A stretch of 64,000 nucleotides of DNA from Plasmopara viticola (lineage: Eukaryota; Oomycota; Peronosporomycetes; Peronosporales; Peronosporaceae): the NCBI GenBank assembly GCA_001695595.3, contig MBPM02000027.1, positions 434,001-498,000 of the forward strand. Direction: 5' to 3'. The notes below the pieces were generated by a model. The model was given only the letters and a program-made list of their open reading frames with translations, did no database searches and was not told where the DNA came from. Below are positions 61,680 through 64,000 of this stretch, piece by piece (the stretch's first letter is position 1; every line of letters begins with the position of its first letter). A program made the translations under genes and the position numbers.

Positions 61680-62760
61680 GCAACCGATTCACTTGTGTCG
61701 TCTGTTGTCATTTTTACGGGCGAAAACGTCGTGGGGGAAGGAGGCCCGTACCGCCAACTTTTCATGGACATATCGAAAGAATTACTTACCAGCGGCAATC
61801 CGCTATTCATCCCAGCGCAAAACAATGTCATGAAAGCAGGTGAATATCGCGAGCGTTACATGCCCAAGCCGAGCAGCACATCCAAAGAATTGCTGCAAAT
61901 GTTTGAATTTGTTGGAAATCTTATGGGCTGTTGCTTGCGAACGGGCGTTCGTCTTATTCTTTGTCTGACGCCTTGGGTATGGAAAATGTTGGTGAAGCAA
62001 AATCTTGTCCTCTCAGACCTTGAAAGTGTCGACTACTCACAGTGTAAAAGCCTAAGATTTCTTGAGCTGCTCCGAGCAAAAATTCCAACGAGGTTTTCTA
62101 CGAATCGTTCACCACAACTCTCAGCGATGGGACCGTCGTAGAGCTCAAGGATAACAAACACCAGCTTGCTGTGACGAAAAGGAATGTCAAAGTGTAAATC
62201 CGACGTGTGAGAGTTACTCGATTGCAGAAGTGTAAGCCTCAGGTGGATGCAACACTGCGCGGACTCGATACTCGATAAGAGCGTTTCAGTCCAGTTGCTG
62301 CAATTGTGCGTGTGGGCTGAGCTGCAGCAGTGGGTGAGCAGTAGCCTTCAAATCGATTTGAAATTGCTGATACGCCACACTTGCTACTCATCTGGCCAGC
62401 AGTTTCCACACCTTGAGATAATCTGGAAAGTGCTATCGCGTCTTAGTGAAGAAAACAAGCGACGATTCATAAATTTTGCAAGGGGTCAGGACACACTGCC
62501 TGCCGATGATGCCGAGTTTGATCGCACACACACGCTTGCTCATCAAAGCACCTTTTCAAGGTGATGGGATCAATGAAGATGCGCTGCTCCCCAAAGCTGA
62601 CACTTGTTTTTCGATATCGAGCTACCTATGGATTCAGGCGAAAAAATATGCGCGAAAAATTGTTGCTAGCTATTGCGCTGTGCACTAGTTTTGGTGGCGA
62701 TGAGCAGCCAGCTGACCATTATATGTATTGCACAGGGAATGACTTTAATGACGTGGTCAT
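61680..62760 (+). other. HECT catalytic domain remnant
   Basis: N-lobe text reads GENVVGEGGPYRQLFMDISK, NPLFIPAQN and LLQMFEFVGNLMGCC. C-lobe text reads LLPKADTCF, which holds the would-be catalytic cysteine (codon 62605-62607). Directly after it the frame changes twice within about 50 bases before MREKLLLAI resumes, with no splice sites, so the lobe cannot be made intact. Confidence 0.85.
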
Positions 62761-62890
62761 TTAGAAAGGAGCAAGTTAGACAAGTGTCACGGCACATTGA
62801 ACACTCTGATGTGACGCGAGGTTTTTTCTGTATACAACGTATACAATCAAGTTAATGAATGCTCGGCATAAATTGGGTCTCTCACGGTAC

Positions 62891-64000
62891 ACGAAAACTT
62901 ATAATGAATGATTAGTCATCCAGCTAATCAGCGCAAAGAACGTTCCCTCCAATATGCTGATCAGCGTTGAGATTATTCTACACAGCACATTGCACCGAAG
63001 AGACGTGCAGGAAGATCTAAGGTCTACGATTATTGGTCTGAAAGGTCCATGTCAGCTGTTTAAAGACTGATTTCTCTATGTGTTTTATTCCTACCTGTAA
63101 TTCTTGATAAATGCCGTAGTATGCAATGTAAACATTGATAAGGTACTATTCCTTTTTGAAAGTGTCCGCTTTTAGCACAAAATTTCGTAATGACCCAATT
63201 GACTCGGAGTACAATGAATAGGAGAGGCATGCGTGTTGGCCGTCACTTTCCTGACTTGACAGTTTGGTTACAGCGATGACCAAACATAAAGCAAAGTTGG
63301 CTACCAGCTGCATAATCATTTAACAACGCTTAAAGAACCAAAAAACCTGCTTCGACACCCAAAGTGCTTTTACACCAAAGCCTGCCTCTGTAACTTAGGC
63401 TGCCTTTGCATCGTAGGAGGCGAGTAAGGAGTAGCTCGTTTGCCGAAGAGCTGCCCGAGCAGTGAGCTTTGAAAGAGTCTCTAGCACCTGTGAAATAGGA
63501 AAGCGCATTTTCTGGCACCTCCGTCCTCGGGCGAAGAATATGATCAATAGCGTCACAGGCATTTCGGCAAACACTCGCCTCCGCTAAGCTATAAAAAGTT
63601 GTTAGCTACCGACAACGTTATCACAACGAATTTATTACGTCAAAAAGCTTTAAAGGTGTTGTACTTGTCCTTTGACTCGTCCGCCATGCAATAGGCGGAT
63701 GATGAACTTTTTCTTCTTCTATGAGTACTGACGCCAGTTGTCTCCCGGTACTAATACTCTGTGACCAACGGATTCGTCAAGAAGAATCAAGATCTTTTAG
63801 ATGGATACCGGTGTCTGTCATGGCATGATCATCTATTCGCACATCACGAGAACCCTTTGCATGGATATCCTCGCGCGGCGCGTACGGAAAAAAGTTGGCT
63901 CAACGATCCATTGTTCCAGTGCGATTGTACAGTGACAATGCCTGCGCTTCGGCATCGCATCGACCCAGTATAAATAAGCTTTACGGCGTCATTAGACAAG
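62891..64000. other. Intergenic region at the end of the window
   Basis: I see no recognisable gene. Two open frames (63330-63518 minus, 63761-63973 plus; 62 and 70 codons) match nothing I know. The second one reaches close to the window edge. Confidence 0.55.

Larger units (their letters stand above)
51513..62890 (+). pseudogene. Decayed giant HECT-type E3 ubiquitin ligase with ZZ and RanBP2 zinc fingers
   Basis: About 11.4 kb that reads, in order, as one huge ubiquitin-ligase gene broken into many frames. A first piece starts MIRPRRFVETETGDYFRFF at 51513. Two ZZ zinc fingers (53830-53940 and 57515-57656), a repeated region with RVVYIPEASGLHFDFDPRC and WGLKCTVRGF (56240-56580), two RanBP2-type fingers (60372-60585) and a C-terminal HECT domain (61680-62760) follow. 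Shifts between frames lack splice signals. At 52495 AELLTSHK changes frame into SDADSNSVISGVLGL after loss of one base; others are listed below. Stops lie inside conserved motifs. Neighbouring genes are intact, so sequencing error is an unlikely cause. In working relatives, such ligases pass ubiquitin through a HECT cysteine to substrates; here no complete product is possible. End points are approximate. Confidence 0.82.

Overview
This window looks like nuclear DNA from an oomycete, most likely a member of the Peronosporales (Phytophthora or downy-mildew group). The evidence is compact eukaryotic genes with few, short (about 55-85 nt) GT-AG introns, gene families typical of stramenopiles, and a mix of tightly packed housekeeping genes with AT-rich stretches of decayed sequence. 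The species cannot be fixed from the sequence alone. I found no bacterial operons, CRISPR arrays or intact tRNA/rRNA genes.

Layout. 392-2039 (-): GCN5-type histone acetyltransferase with a bromodomain. 2040-9770: gene-poor, decayed DNA with a 63-bp tandem duplication and a perfect 20-bp hairpin. 9771-11948 (+): VPS52 of the GARP tethering complex, tail to tail with 12125-15018 (-), a 12-exon SPX-domain SLC13-type phosphate transporter (PHO87/90/91 type). 16093-17576 (-): leucine-rich-repeat protein of the AMN1/FBXL kind. 17577-35813: 18-kb gene desert with traces of dead genes, a possible Ty3/gypsy RNase H scrap and a tRNA/SINE-like fragment. 35814-37160 (+): PIG-C/GPI2 of the first GPI-anchor step. 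38774-40009 (+): single-repeat SHAQKYF-class MYB factor.

From 40229 to 51400 five genes on the minus strand lie 98-362 bp apart: SEN54 (tRNA-splicing endonuclease), a JmjN/JmjC (KDM4-like) histone demethylase with a PHD-like finger, an unidentified 907-residue membrane protein, ARL1 GTPase, and Integrator subunit 3. Their strand and spacing look like ordinary compact oomycete gene packing rather than one pathway. Chromatin and RNA-processing functions are frequent (GCN5, KDM4-like, INTS3, SEN54, MYB). VPS52 and ARL1 both act at the trans-Golgi network.

The most striking item is at 51513-62890 (+): the corpse of a giant HECT-type E3 ubiquitin ligase with ZZ and RanBP2-type zinc fingers. It starts only 112 bp from INTS3 in the opposite direction. 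Its domains are recognisable along about 11 kb but are broken by many frameshifts and stops, including a stop exactly where a zinc-ligand cysteine should be. The last 1.1 kb holds nothing I can name. All exon structures were built by eye from splice signals and reading-frame continuity; no homology search was run.
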